Assembly: GCF_002234675.1 (NCBI RefSeq) | Contig: NC_019867.2 | Coordinates: 30,540,747-30,604,746 of the forward strand | DNA from: Oryzias latipes | Lineage: Eukaryota > Chordata > Actinopteri > Beloniformes > Adrianichthyidae | Reading direction: 5' to 3' | Length of the DNA: 64,000 nucleotides | Shown here: piece after piece, positions 21,801-31,665 of the stretch | How positions within the stretch are numbered: the first letter of the stretch is position 1 | Layout: each line of letters opens with the position of its first letter | Program-made: the position numbers and the translations under genes | Notes under the pieces: generated by a model | The model's database searches: none | The model's input: only the letters and a program-made list of their open reading frames with translations | What the model was told of the DNA's origin: nothing

Positions 21801-23441
21801 CATAAGTCGAACTTCATGTTCCTCCAATGTCTCAGAGAAAACGATTAAATCATCAAGAAAGACAAGTACCTCATTCAAATGCAAATCACCAACACACTTT
21901 TCCATGAGGCGCTGGAACGTACTTGGTGCATTAGTTACACCCTGGGGCATTCGGTTAAATTCAAAGAAGCCTAGAGGGCACACAAATGCTGTTTTGTGCT
22001 TGTCCTCTTCAGCAACTTCAACCTGGTAATATCCAGACTTAAGGTCCATCACTGAAAACCACTTTGCTCCATTTAAAGCAGTGAAAGTCTCCTCAATATT
22101 TGGGAGGGCATACGCATCTTTAACAGTGCGTGAGTTCAACTTTCTATAGTCGACACAAAGTCGGATTGCTCCGTTCTTTTTCCGTACCACTACGATGGGA
22201 GAAGCAAATGGGCTCTCAGACTCTCTGATAATCCCTGAGTCAAGTAGTTCTCTCAGATGCTGCTTTACAGCTTCCCTATCACATGGGTGAATGGGTCTAG
22301 ACCTTTCTTTAAATGGGGTTTCATCTTGCAACCTAATGTGATGTTTGACTGCGGTAGTGTGTCCATGAGTCAGATCTTCCATCGCGAAAACCTCAGAAAT
22401 GCTGTTCAGCTTCTCTGTGATGCGTACTTTCCACTGTTCAGAGACAGGGGAATCCTCCAAGTTAACCTTAAGCTGACTAGGAAAGGTTCCTCTGGGAGCA
22501 TGCTTATCAGAGCCAAGTGGTGAGACACATTGAGCTGCTGATATTTGAGCAAGAATCCTCTGCGGATGAAGTGTTACATCATGTTTGCTCACGTTACGCA
22601 GAACAATGGGAACCTTACAACTAGCTTCACATGCAACATTCACCAGGGCAGGTTCGAGAAGCACACTACCTGGCAGCGAATAACATTCATGCGGCTCAAG
22701 TACAAAGCCAGCATGCTGCAGAGCTTTTCCCACCCTAACAATGCCGGTAGTACAAAGTTTCTGTTGAGCAGGAATGATGAGAGGTTTCCGCCCTCGCAGT
22801 TTAACAGAGTGGGAGCACTTATTGGTCTCATGAACCTGGGCAATATGCTGGAAAAGCTGAGCATAGCCACCATTTTCATTAGCTCGGAAAAAAGACGTAA
22901 GACCATCTCGCCCCTTACCACGTTTATAAAGTCTGTCAAGGACATTGGTGCCAATCAATAGGGGAATCTTACTGTTGAGATGATGTTCTGGAACCACAAG
23001 CACCAGAGCCATCAATTCTTCTTTTTTTCCTGTTACAATCTGAGGAAAAGAAATGCAGGCTTCAATGTAGCCAAGATAGGGCACAATCTGGCCACCTGCA
23101 CCTTCAACTTCAAGAAGAGCCTGAATAGACTGAATAGTAACAGCAGACAGATACTTTTTATGAAAGGACTCAGAAATGGTGGTAACCTGTGAACCAGTAT
23201 CAAGTATGGATTCACAAGGAACACCTTCAATAAAAACTGACGCTACACAACGAGGACCAACAAGTCCTGGAGGTAAGGGTGGAATAACATGGTAACTCCC
23301 CCCACCGCTTTCGGGTGTGATAACCTTACAGTCAGCTACTGTGGGACAGTTAAAGTTTGAACTCTCAGCTCCTGCGTGTCCCGCAGCAGGAGCCTTCAGT
23401 AGTTTAAAGATGACTGGGAGTAATTTTGCTGACGTCTGAAG
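18825..23441 (-). CDS. Gypsy B pol polyprotein (protease-RT-RNase H-integrase)
   Basis: The frame is open from 23441 to the stop at 18825, about 1,538 codons. It begins inside the 3' end of gag and is presumably made by frameshifting. Order of domains: aspartic protease (LDTGSQVTTIS; DTG at 23193-23201); reverse transcriptase (VMDLKSGYYQVEV, FNRMPQGVTNAPSTFQ, catalytic VFLDDL at about 21846-21863); RNase H (LHTDACRQGLGAALYQ, TDNNPLTYVL); integrase zinc finger (HDEIGH ... CQKCERC); integrase core (MDYLSLEPD, SDQGRDFES, NPVERFNRTLL). A long acidic/Pro-rich tail of about 250 residues ends the protein. No internal stop was seen, so the frame may be functional. Confidence 0.95.
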   Translation of the reverse strand, partial: LQTSAKLLPVIFKLLKAPAAGHAGAESSNFNCPTVADCKVITPESGGGSYHVIPPLPPGLVGPRCVASVFIEGVPCESILDTGSQVTTISESFHKKYLSAVTIQSIQALLEVEGAGGQIVPYLGYIEACISFPQIVTGKKEELMALVLVVPEHHLNSKIPLLIGTNVLDRLYKRGKGRDGLTSFFRANENGGYAQLFQHIAQVHETNKCSHSVKLRGRKPLIIPAQQKLCTTGIVRVGKALQHAGFVLEPHECYSLPGSVLLEPALVNVACEASCKVPIVLRNVSKHDVTLHPQRILAQISAAQCVSPLGSDKHAPRGTFPSQLKVNLEDSPVSEQWKVRITEKLNSISEVFAMEDLTHGHTTAVKHHIRLQDETPFKERSRPIHPCDREAVKQHLRELLDSGIIRESESPFASPIVVVRKKNGAIRLCVDYRKLNSRTVKDAYALPNIEETFTALNGAKWFSVMDLKSGYYQVEVAEEDKHKTAFVCPLGFFEFNRMPQGVTNAPSTFQRLMEKCVGDLHLNEVLVFLDDLIVFSETLEEHEVRLMKVLTRLRDYGLKLSPEKCHFFRTSVKYLGHVVDAQGVHTDPDKLSALKTWPRPLNRKELKCFLGFAGYYRRFVEGYSKIAKPLNQLTGGYHPARKRGKIYKRLSVGGDPNSKVPFGDEWTPECDSAFQTLIERLTSAPILAFANPTLPYILHTDACRQGLGAALYQEQEGRLRVIAYASRGLSKREQNYPTLKLEFLALKWAVCEKFHDYLYGCKFTVLTDNNPLTYVLTSAKLDAAGHRWLAALSTYSFDIKYRAGQANGDADGLSRRPQASPVEDEVFIEERERIENLKNRLMDVAGASISCEVLSAICQRHVAVGMKEYFPDTLIAESLGIDASSVPDSFGQDILPSMTLTDWCDVQRGDPLIGHVIRLLEKSKKPTPREIRLEHPEVKLLLRQWHKLGLRGGVLYRQWVDHGKPVYQLVLPQSFRQRALQGIHDEIGHLGAERALHLARNRFYWPGMAKDIEEKCQKCERCFRRKAVVQKAAPMENITTTYPLELICMDYLSLEPDSRDTRNILVITDHFTKFAVAVPTRDQKAKTIAKVLWENFIVHYGFPSRLLSDQGRDFESRTIKELCSVIGAIKVRTTPYHPRGNPVERFNRTLLGMLGTLEDKEKHHWRDFVKPLVHAYNCTRNDTTGYSPYELMFGRQPRLPVDFVLGISPDSGDKQTHSEYVNSLRQRLQESYSLATESAQRSRDRNKIRFDKQVRAARLLVGDRVLVRNVNIRGKHKLADRWEHKIHVVTKQIDDSPVYVIKPETGVGPHRTLHRDLLLPCGFLPVQDAAKPDPQVKVTRRLRPRSEKTQNQPGYQSNPESDSSDSMDELYPATRVPDFTKTGPLLLPEYRACEPVETPATSHTDIFTEVLQNADTPAQTSSVVQPEFLVTSPQLSTAVSQSGAQDSAYVIIDIPEPEPIQVPHSEPESTEHAVLQQEEPEVRHSSRLRRQPRRLTYDELGKPLILAVGTFIRQLESALLQSLQVSVQQRSHEGTHAV

Positions 23442-25038
23442 TTATTTTGCCTTTCTCTCAGTTCAGCTTTCTTCTCCTGTACCAGGGATGGGTTGGCGTC
23501 TTGTGAACATCTAATAGCTATGTGGCCATCTCCGCCACACTTAAAGCAAAACCATGCCCTTGGCATTCCAGAGGGCACAAAGGTTCTCTGGAAAGTGGTG
23601 CTGGCTGCTAGACACCCACTAGTTTCAATGTTACAATCCTCTCTAGCATTTTGTGTTTGATGTGACAGTCTTTCTACTTGTTTTGTCAATGCCTCTATCT
23701 GTCTTTTCAGTTCAGTGGTGTCTTCTTGATTTTTGTCTCTGTTCAACTTATTTGGTTGTTTTGCAGGCTTTAAGTTCACGCTTTGATTGTAGTTGTGCGT
23801 CACGACAGGGTCTGCATCATGAGCAGGCATACCAAGAATAGAATGGGCATGTACTGCAGCTCTAGTGGACCCCAAGTGCTTCTTCATACGGTCATATTTT
23901 GCAGACCTGCGGTCTTCCTCTGTCCTCAGCATGAGGAGCAGGTCAGGAAAAAAGGTGGGTGGTCTTTCTTAAGTTCTAGCTGCAAACTTGTGATGAGGCT
24001 CTGATCCCAACAGCCTCTACAAAACTGACGAAGCAGCAGTTTACTTGCATCATTAAGGGAGGCTCCCCCTCTAGAAATAGCTTTGGTGAGAAGTGTGTGC
24101 AGTCTTGTGAGATACACAGAAGGTTTTTCACCATTATTTTGGCTACAGTTCAGAAAGGCAGCAAACAAATCTTCCCCATCCTCAACAACTCCAAATGCAG
24201 ACTCGAGCTGTGCAATATATGCGCTGGGAAGTGAGTCTATGCCGAGAGGCTTTACTACATCAGTAGCAGGAGTTAATAAGCTCTCAAGTATCTTTCGCAC
24301 TTTCTGGTTGTTGGTTAAGTACGGATCACTAATTAAAAGATCAACCTGAGTGCGCCAGGTTTCATAGTCAACTTCTCCGTTTGGCCGGGGTATGCGCCCA
24401 GAAAAAGTCCGAAGTCTGGGATGAGAAGAGGAATGTAGTGGGGCTGACTCACTGCGAATGACATGCTCAACAATCACTTTTTGAAGGTGTGGAGGATTCA
24501 CAATACCTTCATCAATGGGGACAGAGCTAGCTTGAAAGCTAGGTGAAGGTGCACTAGAAACATGTGGAACTGACATGGGTGTAGCTGTCACACTCGGAGC
24601 ATTGGAGGTGGTAGGTGAGGTGTATTCAGTACCTCTGCTTCCTTGTAGCTCATCCTGAAGTGCTTTTAGGAAACCTGCTCGGCTGTTTCCTGCAACCGCC
24701 TCAAGTTCATCCAAATAGCGTTTAGCTAACCGCCTCCCCACCTCTTCTTCATATATTCCTCGTACAGTTCTAACATGCCATGCCACATTTGGGTCATTTG
24801 GGCTGGGTATCTTACCCAAAACTATTGGATCAATCTTGGTGATGGCGCTGTCAGTTGAATATTCTATCAAGACTCTTCCCCGCACCCCGTTCTCCTCATC
24901 TGAGATCCTGACAACACGAGAAATATTGCCATTGACAGAAAATACTTGTTCGACTTCCTCATCAGTGTAAATGTCTTCAATGCCAGTGACTAAGAGGGTT
25001 TTCTGCCCATCCACGCTAAAACGGTCACACAGATCCAT
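23396..25038 (-). CDS. Gypsy B gag with PNMA-like N-terminus and zinc knuckle, one frame break
   Basis: The ATG at 25038 starts MDLCDRFSVDGQKTLLVTGI, followed by an EEVEQVFSVNGNISRVVRI segment. This resembles the RRM-like N-terminal fold of vertebrate PNMA proteins, themselves derived from Gypsy gags. The capsid part (PRPNGEVDYETWRTQVDLL ... LLRQFCRGCWDQSLI) runs to 23926. There the frame changes at a T6/A6 run near 23955, and the rest (MLRTEEDRRSAKYDRMKKHLG, then the knuckle CFKCGGDGHIAIRC) is read down to 23396. The break is either a one-base lesion in the homopolymer or a frameshift site. The last part overlaps pol by 46 bases. Confidence 0.85.
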
Positions 25039-25131
25039 TATCCGTCTACTTCCGAAACAGAGAAAAGAGTGAATTGTGGGTAGGTAAAGCAACTAGCTAT
25101 TGCATTCCTCCTGGCTGGCTCGCCACTTTTA

Positions 25132-26394
25132 TGTAACCCTGCCTACCTGGATAACCCTAGGTGGGAGGTCAACTAAGCTCGCAATGTGAACTTCTTTCTT
25201 TATACTCAAGGTTTGTACAGGAGGAATGCGGTAGTAGATACTAATTACCCTTCCGACCCACAATAACACACTTGACACAGATCAAATTGTAGAAAGGAAA
25301 AATAATCTATATTCAGATTTTTTCAAGTTATTCAGTACACATCCTTTCATGGAAATAAAATGTTGACATCAACATATAAATTGAGAACAAAAGTTAAATT
25401 AATTAAAAAAACAAGATACAATGAAAGAACCGAAAAATCAATCAATCACAACATAGAATAATATTCAGTATTTCTTAATAAATCACCGTTGGATCCAACA
25501 ACACCTTAAATGGTAACTGAAAACAAATATCCTTTATGGAGTAAAGTCCTTAAATTCTGAGATCTCAGAAGAAAAAAATAGAAAAAACTGAAAAAGACTC
25601 CAGTAATGGAGGTGGGGGGAAAAAAGAAGTGCACTTAGAAAAATTGGAAAAAATAATACTTGCACGTCCTGAGACGGGAAATGAAGCTTTACCACTCCTT
25701 TGGTTTCGAAGCTGTAAGTCTGGGAAAATCAGGTAAGCTTGAGTTCAGGTGGAGCCACAGCAAAAGCGTGAATTCCGCGTAGATCCGGAGGAATTCGGTC
25801 CACTCATTGAAGCACGTGTCCACTCCTTGAAGCATGTGGAAAAAAACAGCCTACACACACGTGTAAGGTAGTTAGCCAACTCAAGTTTTTCTTCTTGCTG
25901 TATCCTCAAAAATAATATCTTGCACATTCCTACTCCTCAACATTAACAATGCAATTGTGCTTTTTTTTAAATAGAAATTCTCATTAAAGTAAACACAGAA
26001 CATAAAATAAACATTTCTCTTCTTGGCTCCGTGTACGCACGCTAGCTTGCTAGCTTGTAAGCTTGCTAACTCGGCCAGCTTATTCAACATCAACTGAAAG
26101 CAACTTTAAACTCACCAAGATATCTTTTCATTCAAACACACTCTGTCTTGAATCCTTAAAACGATTTTCCAGTGTCTGGATCACTGCAAAGCTGCATTTG
26201 ATTTTTTCAAGAAGCACGATGTCTCGTCATCTAGCAGTGTCGTCGCAGATCAAAGAAAAACAATGAGAAGAAACTTCCTCCTTCCTTGACACTTTAGGAA
26301 ACGTCTCTCAAAAAGGGTGTCTCCCCCTAGTGTCTGAGTAAAGGTACTGTACATAAGATGTATGATTGAACATCTAAACTTAATCAGGGTTACA
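25132..26394 (-). repeat. Gypsy B 5' LTR
   Basis: A 1,263-bp direct repeat of 17552-18814. It should carry the promoter, because on the minus strand it lies upstream of gag. It contains CACGTG-type E-boxes (near 25813) and the GCTAGCTTGCTAGCTTG repeat near 26041-26057. Confidence 0.95.
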
Positions 26395-29300
26395 AAAGTC
26401 TGATCGTCAATGAGAAAGTTTTCAGAGTCAGGCTGGATACTGGAGCTGACTGTAATGTCATTTCCATGAGGGACCTCAGAAAGCTGAGATTGGACAAAAA
26501 GGTGAGCAGATCTCATTCCAAGCTTGTTGCTTATTTAGGTCAAAAAATTCAAACTAAAGGAAAAATCATGTTGACATGTCAGTACAAAGATAAAAACTAT
26601 GATATGGAGTTTGAAGTCATAAATAACAAGGCACCTGCGATTCTGGGAGGAGAGTCATGTGAGGAAATGGGTCTTGTCAAAAGACTGCATGTGCTTGAAA
26701 CAGAGAGTGACATACGTGATGAATATGAGGATCTCTTCACTGAATGAGGCTGTTTACCTGGACTATATCACATCAAGACAGATCCAGATGTCAGTCCAGT
26801 CATCCATGCAGCCAGGAAGGTGCCTGTTGCTCTGAAGGACACAATTGAAACAGAGCTGAAAAGAATGCAAAACTTGTGAGTAACAACCAAACCTCAAACC
26901 TCAGTGAGCAGGGACTCAAACCAGCTCCAGGATAGGTCCAAGCCATACAAAACATGCCTGCACCAGAGGATAAAGCCGCGCTCCAGAGGTTCACAGGATT
27001 CTTGCAATACCTCTCTAAATTCATGCCTAACCTTCCAGACATCAGTGCCCCTCTGAGGAAGTTGGAAGGAATCATGGAATGGCACTGGGGAACAGAGCAG
27101 CAACAGAGTTTTGACAAACTAAAAACACTAGTCAGCCAAGCACCAGTTCTGAAGTACTATGATGTGAACAAACCAGTTACATCAGGGGTGTCAAACTCAT
27201 TTTGGTTCGGGGGCCACATTCAGCCCGTCTGATCTCAAGTGGGCTGGACCAGTAACGTAAAAGCAAAACAACAGCTTTGTCTTAGTTTATTACTCAATTT
27301 GAAAAAATGCCTCAACCAACATAGTATCTTAATCACTTGGGGCCAATGGACCTCGAATTAAATTAATTTCAATTAAAAAAAGTTGGTCTATTTAATTTCA
27401 TACAGACTAAATATTTAACATCTGACACTGAAGCAATCCAGAAACTTTTCTTTATGGTGAGTCTCACAGTGGTGCTGAATTTTATATTCTTTCAGCACAG
27501 CGATGTTGATGACATACCAAGCATGCAGGTTTGCATTCAGCATCATGAAAGAAAAAAAAAAACCTGTCAATTTTTCCTGGAAAGCTCTTCACTTCACTCC
27601 ACTTTGACAACATTTTGGTCGTTAGGGTGTCACTACTGATCATCCTTATATCAAGATAACAGCGGTGAGGCTCATGGGGAACCAAAGTGCATCTTACCCA
27701 GACACAGAGCTGTTAGGTTTCACTTTTGGCACATGCAGAGATATGATGTTTCATCTGTTTTGCCTTTCCTTTGCTCCCCCAGTGGCGGAATTGTGCATTT
27801 CGGTTATTTCTTTAAAAAGTCATAACTCTCCACAGGAATGGACTAGAAACTTGCTTTCTTTTTTAACCATCCTTATGATTTTTACTCTTCATGTGTGGGC
27901 CGGACTTTACCGCCGGACTTACCACCGTATCCGGCCCGCGGGCCGTGTGTTTGACACCCCTGAGTTACATTGTCTGTGGATGCAAGAACAGAGGGTTTGG
28001 GAGCGGTGCTACTTCAGGAAGGACAGCTGGTAGCATATGGCTCCAGGGCACTACATGACTGTCAAAATCGTTATACCCAAATTGAGAAAGAATTGCTGGC
28101 TATAGTATTTGGCTGCGAGACATTCCATCAATATCTACGTATATGAAAGACATGTCCATGTAGAAAGTGATCATAAGCCACTGGAAGTGATATTGAAACA
28201 ATTATTCCTCAGTGCTCCAGCTAGACTGAAAAGAATGATCATGAGGCTGCAAAAGTACAGTCTGGAGGCCAGAAACAAACCAGGCAAGGAGATGCATGTT
28301 GCAGACACTTTAAGCAGAGCATTTCTGAAAGAACTCATAGAAACATGGACTCATATTCAAGAACTCAAGGTTGGTAGTACCACACACAATGAGAATTGAA
28401 ATGCTCAGAAAAGTCCATGAATCACACCTGGGAAGAGTTAAATGTAAGGATAGAGCCTGTGATGTACTGTACTGGCCAGGCATGGCTAAACAGATAGAGG
28501 ACGTTGTGGCTCAATGTGCTGTATGTAACACACACTGACAACAATCCCATGCCACTCATGCCACATTCAGTTCCTGAGAGAGCATGGGAAAAAGTAGGTG
28601 TGGATTTGTTTCACTTCAATGATACTGAGTTCTTATTGTGTGTGGACTAATTTTCAAAGTTTTGAGAGATCGTCAAACTGAGTGGAACCACAAGCAAACA
28701 CATCATCATTGCACTCAAGTCCATTTTTGCAAGACTTGGGGTGCCAGATGAGTTATTCTCAGACATTGGCAGACAGCTGGTGAGCCAGGAGATGGAGGTT
28801 TTCAGCACAGCATGTGGTTTCAAACACACCACCTCCAGTCCCACTTTCCCACAATCAAATGGACAGGCTGAGAGGGTGGTCCAGACGGTAACAAATATGT
28901 TGAAAAATGCACAAGACAGTGGTGGTGACCCATACTTAGCCCTGCTGGAATACCAGAATACGCCACTAGATGGGACTGGCCCTTCACCGGCACAATTGCC
29001 CCTTAGGAGAAGACTCAAATCAAAACTACCTGTGTCAAAGCATTGTTACAACCTGTTCTTCATGAAAATGGCAGGAGTGACTTTGTGAGGAGACAGGAAA
29101 GACAGAAACAATCCTTTGACCAAAGAACCAGGACACTGTCTGAACTCCAAGATGGGGAAAATGTGAGGATTAGGCAAGGCAGCAAGTGGGAACCAGCCAC
29201 TGTGATAAATAAACAAAACCTGCCAAGATACATAGTTGCCTACATAGTTAAAAACCCATGTGGAAAAGTGTACAGGAGGAACCGCAGACACTTGCTTCAG

Positions 29301-29531
29301 ACCAAAGAGACTTCATTTCCAAGGACATCACAGTATACTTTGTCAGAGAACGCCTGTGAGGTGGAATCAGATACAGTTCCAAGTGTTGATTCACCCAGCT
29401 CCACTCAAGATGGTTTCACTGGACCACAGAGACAAGAACTAATGACTGGCAACACTGAATGTACCAACAGCCCTGTGAAAACACCACGCTTTGGTCGGCC
29501 TGTAAGAATGCCTCAGTGTTATCAGGAGTGA
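26395..29531 (+). pseudogene. Gypsy A pol remnant (protease, RNase H, integrase; RT core deleted)
   Basis: Just right of Gypsy B the frame gives an aspartic protease (RLDTGADCNVISMRDLRKL at about 26425-26485) and runs to a stop at 26745. A short RT N-terminus (about 26750-26875) then jumps to the segment just before RNase H (FTGFLQYLSKFMPNLPDISA, about 26990-27050), so the palm with its YxDD-type motif is gone. After the MITE, RNase H resumes (GFGAVLLQEGQLVAYGSRAL, ESDHKPLEVI), then the integrase finger and core (FSDIGRQLVSQ, SNGQAERVVQT). A C-terminal tail ends at 29531. Several stops and frameshifts make it non-functional. Confidence 0.85.
27183..27962. mobile_element. hAT-type MITE with 8-bp target duplication
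   Basis: The ends CAGGGGTGTCAAACTC and GTTTGACACCCCTG are inverted repeats, bordered on both sides by AGTTACAT (27175-27182 and 27963-27970). The 780-bp interior includes the familiar GGGCCACATTCAGCCCG ... CCGGCCCGCGGGCC ends and no transposase frame. It interrupts the RNase H region of Gypsy A. Confidence 0.95.
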
Positions 29532-30639
29532 AAAGGAAAAAACATGTTATGTACATGTTGAGAGGTTGCGTACTAAGGGGTTTTATATTTCAGTCATGTT
29601 GTAAGGTTACTGGTATTTGATTTTGTTTACAGTCTATTGATAAACTATTGATTTTGATTATTAATACTAGTTAGCATTTGATTAGTTAGTTGAGTCTATT
29701 CAGGACTATGGTTACTTTCAGTGTCTGTTCGATAGTCATAAGTAAAGACAGCGCGTTACCTGTGTTTTTTTTGTGAGTGATGACCACAATTTCTTCAGTT
29801 CATTGCACTTTACCATGGTTTCTGGTAAAAAATGTACTGTGGCTCAGGATCGTTTCTACTCGTTTTCTCCTAATAAAACGATACACTATGAACATTTTGT
29901 ATAAAAAAAAACAAAATACTTAGATAAATGTACAATGGCACAGTGAATCAATAACAGTAGCAATGGTCCAGTGGAAAAGTTGATGAGATATGCATCCTGG
30001 GTTTAAGACTTGTATCCAACAAAAAATGTTTTATTTGCTTTGCGTTTATTTTCTTCATGTGATGTGTTTTGCTGTGTCAAGCACTTCTCACAGAAAACGT
30101 CACGTTGTGTTATTTTACGTTGTTTTTTTTTAACCATCATTAACTTTGTTTTGTTTTACATTTTTTCATCATTATTTCCACATTGAAGTGTTACAAGGAG
30201 CTTAGCAGAAGCATATGTCGATATACGTCTAGTCCGCCACCAGATGCCGCTGTTCTGTGTTGTTTCTAAGCCCTGAATGGGTGGTTCATTTTTCCGGCAC
30301 AATTACATGAACCCCCAAGGAAGCTTTATGGGGCTTATATTCCAACCCCTAATATTTACCTTCATACAGGGACTTGCAGGTGGTTACACAGACAGGCGGG
30401 CAAACTGGAGGGCAGGCAGAACTTTGTGGAAAGAATTGCAAAAGTTAGTTCAGTTGCTCTTTGATGCACTGAGATTATCAGTAGCCAAGGACTGTTGGCA
30501 CAGGGTGAACAATAATCTGGTGCTGGCTGGAGGTCCTCCTCAGGAATAAATAGAGTCTGTGACGGCAGGCAGGTGCTGATTGTGGCAGTGAGCAGCAGGT
30601 GTGGTGCCCCAAGAGGAGGCATGCTCAACAGAACCACAA
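29532..30639. other. Intergenic; possible 3' LTR remains, no gene seen
   Basis: AT-rich sequence with AATAAA at 29871. The first 250 bases follow integrase of Gypsy A and may contain a worn 3' end, but no match to the 5' LTR remnant was found. No coding frame with recognisable similarity was seen. Confidence 0.4.
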
Positions 30640-30750
30640 CATGCATTTTGCAAAAAATGTGTTCACATCCATGCACTGCAGCAGTGACTCAACCTCACCA
30701 AGATGGAGGTGTTCTCCTCCCACAAAGAATTACGTGATGTCTCCTCAGGC
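30640..30750 (-). repeat. Dispersed repeat, inverted partner of 1057-1160
   Basis: The segment TGTGTTCACATCCATGCACT ... CAACCTCACCAAGATGG ... ATTACGTGATGTCTCC is the reverse complement of about 1057-1160 with scattered substitutions. Confidence 0.7.
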
Positions 30751-30759
30751 AATATAACT

Positions 30760-30833
30760 CTTTGGTCTGAAACCACGCGATCAGACCAAACTTCTGATCA
30801 TGTGATCAGATCAGGACATCTGTAGTCGCTGCA
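30760..30833 (+). repeat. Direct repeat around palindrome TGATCATGTGATCA, copy 1
   Basis: GATCAGACCAAACTTCTGAT followed by CATGTGATCAGATCAGGACA and TCTGTAGT recurs almost unchanged at about 34092-34155. The two copies, in the same orientation, enclose the PIM-like kinase gene. Confidence 0.8.
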
Positions 30834-31665
30834 CTAACCTCTTTGTGTTCATTTGTGTGCAGGTCCAAGGACATTACTTTAGAAGGGCTTTCTCAAAAAA
30901 CGGTTTGGTTGTTTCTGAGATTGGAGCCATTTCTGTTTCACAGAGATGCTGTGACCTCAACTCTTTGGGTTTTTAGCAAAACAACCTCAACTTGTTGAGA
31001 ACCACCAATGATTGTTTTCATGTTAACTTTCAGTTTTCTTACAGTTCAACCCTCCTCCTTTACCTTATCGGCTTGGGACCGGCAGAGTGCTTGTAGAAAG
31101 ACACTCTGGCGGAGTTACTTTTTTTGTGTGGGAAGCCGGAGCACCCGGAGAAAAACCCACTAATGAATGGAAGAGCTCGCTAATTTAAAACTATGTGTTT
31201 GCAGTTTTTTACATCATTGTCTTATTGTTTTTGTCTTGTTTGGATTAGTTTATTTTTAGCTGACCTGTCACTAAAATACAGAAGTACAATGTACTATGTG
31301 GACGAGCTCGTTTCCATTCTGTTAATAATATAGTCTATAATTTATTTTTTTGTTTAACTTTTCAGTTACTAATATTAAAGTACATTGTACTGTCAGTGAC
31401 TTTATTCCCATTCTTTATATATTACAGTTTTTTTCTACTTTTTATACTATTCTACATTTAAACATTTCAATTACTAATACTAAAGTACATTCTACTATGT
31501 TTGGCATCCTATCATGATGCTGTATCATCACCTCCTTCTGGGGATCAAAGTCCTATTTATTTTCTAACAGTATCTTACAGTATTTTACAGTAACTTGAAC
31601 ATACGTGGCTCTGGGCTGAGGAGTTGATTCTAGAATTTACTTGAGCCAAAAAAAACCAAAAAAAT
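30834..31665. other. Region downstream of the kinase gene; nothing recognised
   Basis: AT-rich sequence without a convincing frame. About 31060-31170 resembles pieces of RTE and tRNA-headed repeats (CGGCTTGGGACCGGCAGAG, then GCCGGAGCACCCGGAGAAAA). A short duplication, ACTTGAGCCAA, spans the kinase stop codon (31639-31649 and 31668-31678). Confidence 0.4.

Larger units (their letters stand above)
17552..26394 (-). mobile_element. Gypsy-type LTR retrotransposon B, full length and young, nested in A
   Basis: Two 1,263-bp LTRs (17552-18814 and 25132-26394), each starting TGTAACCC and ending GGGTTACA, enclose gag and pol on the minus strand. The 4-bp target duplication AAAG is at 17548-17551 and 26395-26398. 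The purine tract GAGGGGGAGAG (minus strand, 18815-18830) abuts the 3' LTR, and a TGGCGAGCCAGCC primer-binding-type site follows the 5' LTR on the minus strand (about 25112-25128). It interrupts Gypsy A between gag and protease. Confidence 0.97.
16468..29531 (+). mobile_element. Gypsy-type LTR retrotransposon A, decayed host of two insertions
   Basis: A 5' LTR remnant (about 16468-16610) is followed by gag (16612-17433), protease (26395-26744), an RT remnant with most of its core missing (26750-26950), RNase H (26950-27174 and 27971-28340) and integrase (28400-29531). Gypsy B (17552-26394) and a hAT MITE (27183-27962) lie inside it. Stops and frameshifts occur throughout the pol part. A matching 3' LTR was not found after 29531. 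Confidence 0.85.
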
